NCBI GenBank assembly: GCA_018662325.1
Contig: JABJGM010000002.1
Coordinates: 94,940-158,939, forward strand
Direction of reading: 5' to 3'
DNA from: a bacterium
GTDB taxonomy: Bacteria; Patescibacteriota; Gracilibacteria; UBA1369; GCA-2718715
Length of the DNA: 64,000 bases
A model generated the notes under the pieces. The model ran no database searches, was not told the DNA's origin, and saw nothing but the letters and a program-made list of their open reading frames with translations. The translations under genes were made by a program, and so were the position numbers. Of this stretch, positions 62,051 to 64,000 are shown one piece after another; position 1 is the first letter of the stretch, and each line of letters opens with the position of its first letter.

Positions 62051-64000
62051 ATGGATTTTTTAAAAGGACTAAATGAAAAACAACAAGAAGCTGTAAAACA
62101 CGTAGAAGGACCGATGCTTGTAGTAGCTGGAGCCGGTTCTGGAAAAACCAAGGCTTTAACACATAGAATCGCTAGTTTGATTATTAACCACAAAGTTGAT
62201 CCAAGCTCTATTTTAGCGGTTACTTTTACCAATAAAGCTGCAAACGAAATGACTGAAAGAGTTGAGCGCTTGATTGCAGATTTTAACATTCCCCGCAAAC
62301 CAATTATTGGAACTTTTCACTCGATTTGTGTGAGAATTTTACGAAAACATTTACATGAAATGGATATGGAAAATGCCTTTTCGATTTATGACTCCACAGA
62401 TCAACAAATTTTAATGAAAAGAGTTTTAAAAGAATTAAACTTAGATCCAAAGAAGTTCAATCCAAAAGCTATTTTATCTGGAATCTCAGGGGCTAAAAAT
62501 CAACTTATTGGGCCTGAAGAGTATGAAAAAATAAGCTTTGATTACTTCTCTGAAAAAGTTTCCCAGTGTTATAACGTCTACCAAAGAGAACTCAAAAAAG
62601 CTAATGCATTAGACTTTGATGATATAATTATGACTACGGTAGAGCTATTTAAATCTCATCCAAATATTTTAAGTTATTACCAAAATAAATTTCAATTTAT
62701 ATCTGTAGACGAGTACCAAGATACCAATCATGCTCAATATGTGCTTACACATCAACTGGCTCATGCTCACAAAAACTTAACAGTTATTGGTGATTCAGAT
62801 CAAAGTATCTATTCTTGGAGAGGAGCTAACATGAGAAACCTTTTAGATTTTGAAAAAGACTTTGATAACGCTAGAGTTGTTCTATTGGAACAAAACTACC
62901 GGTCTACAAAAAAAATTCTAAAAGCTGCTCAAAAAGTAATTGAAAAAAATGTAGTAAGAAAAGATAAAAAGATCTGGACCGACAACGAAGACGGAGACAA
63001 CATTGATATCTACGAATCATTCAATGAAAAGGACGAAGCCTCATATGTTGTAAACCAAATCACTAGAATTTTATCAAGATACGAAAGTCCAAAATACGAT
63101 GACTTTTCAGTTCTATATAGAACAAATGCTCAGTCTCGTGTAATTGAAGAAATCTTCCTAAGACAAGGAATTCCATATAAAATAATCGGTGGTATAAAGT
63201 TCTACGATAGAAAAGAAATTAAAGATGTAGTTGCTTATTTAAAACTTTTAAATAATCCTCATGATACAATTTCTCTACTTAGAATAATCAATACCCCATC
63301 ACGAAAAATTGGTGCGGCTTCATTGAATCATGTCCAGAATTTTGCAACTAGATATAATTTAAGTCTTTTTTCAGCAATGGAAAAGTCTCATGAAGTTTCT
63401 GAGCTTTCAGCTGCAAAGCAAAATGATTTTAAAAAATTCGTAAATTTAATTTATTCCCTTCGAAAATTAACTAAAGAAGTTAAGGCTTCTAGCTTAATAA
63501 AATTTGTAATTGAAGAATCTGGTTATAAAAAAATGTTAGTTGAAGAAGGTACTTCAGAATCAGAAAGTAGATTAGAAAATATTGCTGAACTAATTTCAGT
63601 TGCATCTAAATATGATGCTTTAGAGCCAGGTGTTTCAACCAGTGTATTCTTAGAAGAAATAGCTTTAATTGCCGATATCGATAGCATGCCTGATTCACAT
63701 AACTCTGTAACTTTAATGACACTACATGCAGCTAAAGGTTTAGAGTTCCCTAATGTATTTATGATTGGACTTGAAGAAGGAATTTTCCCACACTCAAGAA
63801 GCTTAATGGACCCAGAACAACTAGAAGAAGAAAGAAGACTTATGTATGTTGGTATAACAAGAGCCGAAAAAGCCTTATTTATGAGTTTCGCAAGATCAAG
63901 ACTTTTCTTTGGAGAAGTTCAAGCTAATGCACCATCCCAGTTTTTAAACGATATTCCAAAAGATATTATCTCTACCAATGCTATATTCTTAATTGATGGA
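62051..64000 (+). CDS. UvrD/PcrA-family superfamily 1 DNA helicase, N-terminal part
   Basis: The gene runs off the window end; 650 codons are visible. This ATP-dependent 3'-5' helicase acts in repair and in removing proteins from DNA. Motifs in order are the Q-motif region LNEKQQEAVKHVEGP, Walker A VAGAGSGKT (about 27), TFTNKAANEM, DEYQDTN (about 220), GDSDQSIYSWRGA (about 248), LEQNYRS (about 280), TLMTLHAAKGLEF (about 555) and MYVGITRAEK (about 597). It starts at the ATG at 62051, which places the family N-terminus correctly. PcrA and UvrD cannot be told apart without the C-terminal end. Confidence 0.95.
   Translation, partial: MDFLKGLNEKQQEAVKHVEGPMLVVAGAGSGKTKALTHRIASLIINHKVDPSSILAVTFTNKAANEMTERVERLIADFNIPRKPIIGTFHSICVRILRKHLHEMDMENAFSIYDSTDQQILMKRVLKELNLDPKKFNPKAILSGISGAKNQLIGPEEYEKISFDYFSEKVSQCYNVYQRELKKANALDFDDIIMTTVELFKSHPNILSYYQNKFQFISVDEYQDTNHAQYVLTHQLAHAHKNLTVIGDSDQSIYSWRGANMRNLLDFEKDFDNARVVLLEQNYRSTKKILKAAQKVIEKNVVRKDKKIWTDNEDGDNIDIYESFNEKDEASYVVNQITRILSRYESPKYDDFSVLYRTNAQSRVIEEIFLRQGIPYKIIGGIKFYDRKEIKDVVAYLKLLNNPHDTISLLRIINTPSRKIGAASLNHVQNFATRYNLSLFSAMEKSHEVSELSAAKQNDFKKFVNLIYSLRKLTKEVKASSLIKFVIEESGYKKMLVEEGTSESESRLENIAELISVASKYDALEPGVSTSVFLEEIALIADIDSMPDSHNSVTLMTLHAAKGLEFPNVFMIGLEEGIFPHSRSLMDPEQLEEERRLMYVGITRAEKALFMSFARSRLFFGEVQANAPSQFLNDIPKDIISTNAIFLIDG

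Noticed and set aside
62023..62298. Minus-strand frame over the helicase start
   Set aside because: It lies opposite conserved helicase motifs and is a shadow frame.
1..64000. UGA read as glycine (genetic code 25)
   Set aside because: Conserved proteins are full length with Gly coded by GGN and Trp by TGG; I followed the 650 visible codons of the helicase without meeting an in-frame TGA. The two giant frames are also free of TGA.

Overview
The window is AT-rich (about one third G+C by eye), densely coded, and looks like chromosome of a small-genome bacterium of the Candidate Phyla Radiation (Patescibacteria). This is an inference from gene content: a threonyl-tRNA synthetase without the TGS domain, a short type IV pilus locus, LysM/M23 wall enzymes, PrsW-like and SPFH membrane proteins, very large surface and membrane-associated proteins of unknown family, and almost no Shine-Dalgarno sequences. 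No rRNA, tRNA, CRISPR array, insertion sequence or prophage was seen. All 42 genes whose ends lie in the window stop with TAA (38) or TAG (4); none uses TGA, and TGA is not read as sense either.

Layout. 1-7.5 kb: the 3' end of pnp, then cell-envelope genes (uppP, an M23/LysM peptidase, an O-antigen-ligase-like protein, murG, ftsW, lspA, a six-helix membrane protein). 7.5-24 kb: one leftward operon whose first gene encodes a 3783-residue exported protein with C-terminal SLH repeats, followed by four overlapping genes for exported proteins of unknown family and an SPFH/stomatin protein. 24-29 kb: a leftward type IV pilus operon (PilN-like, PilO-like, PilB/GspE ATPase, PilC, pilin). 29-34.6 kb: rplJ-rplL behind an L10 leader, an unknown gene, a PrsW-like protease, recF and thrS.

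34.7-50 kb: a second leftward operon of giant and unknown proteins: a small two-helix membrane protein, a 2704-residue protein with degenerate repeats, a Gln/Ser-rich protein, a VirB6/TrbL-like polytopic membrane protein and an 1165-residue soluble protein. 50-57 kb: a single gene fusing ribosomal proteins bS6 and bS18, divergent mutL/mutS, lexA and yebC. 57-62 kb: a leftward run of tlyA, transaldolase, transketolase, superoxide dismutase and three small membrane proteins. 62-64 kb: the start of a UvrD/PcrA helicase, cut by the window end.

How it fits together. Housekeeping parts cover lipid II synthesis and carrier recycling, septal peptidoglycan, lipoprotein processing, mismatch repair and SOS control, and the non-oxidative pentose phosphate branch. 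The accessory parts are the two giant-protein operons and the pilus operon between them. They look like a surface-attachment or cell-contact apparatus, but that role is inferred from topology and neighbourhood only. The most concrete novelties are the bS6-bS18 fusion, the absence of TGA, and the two giant-protein operons.
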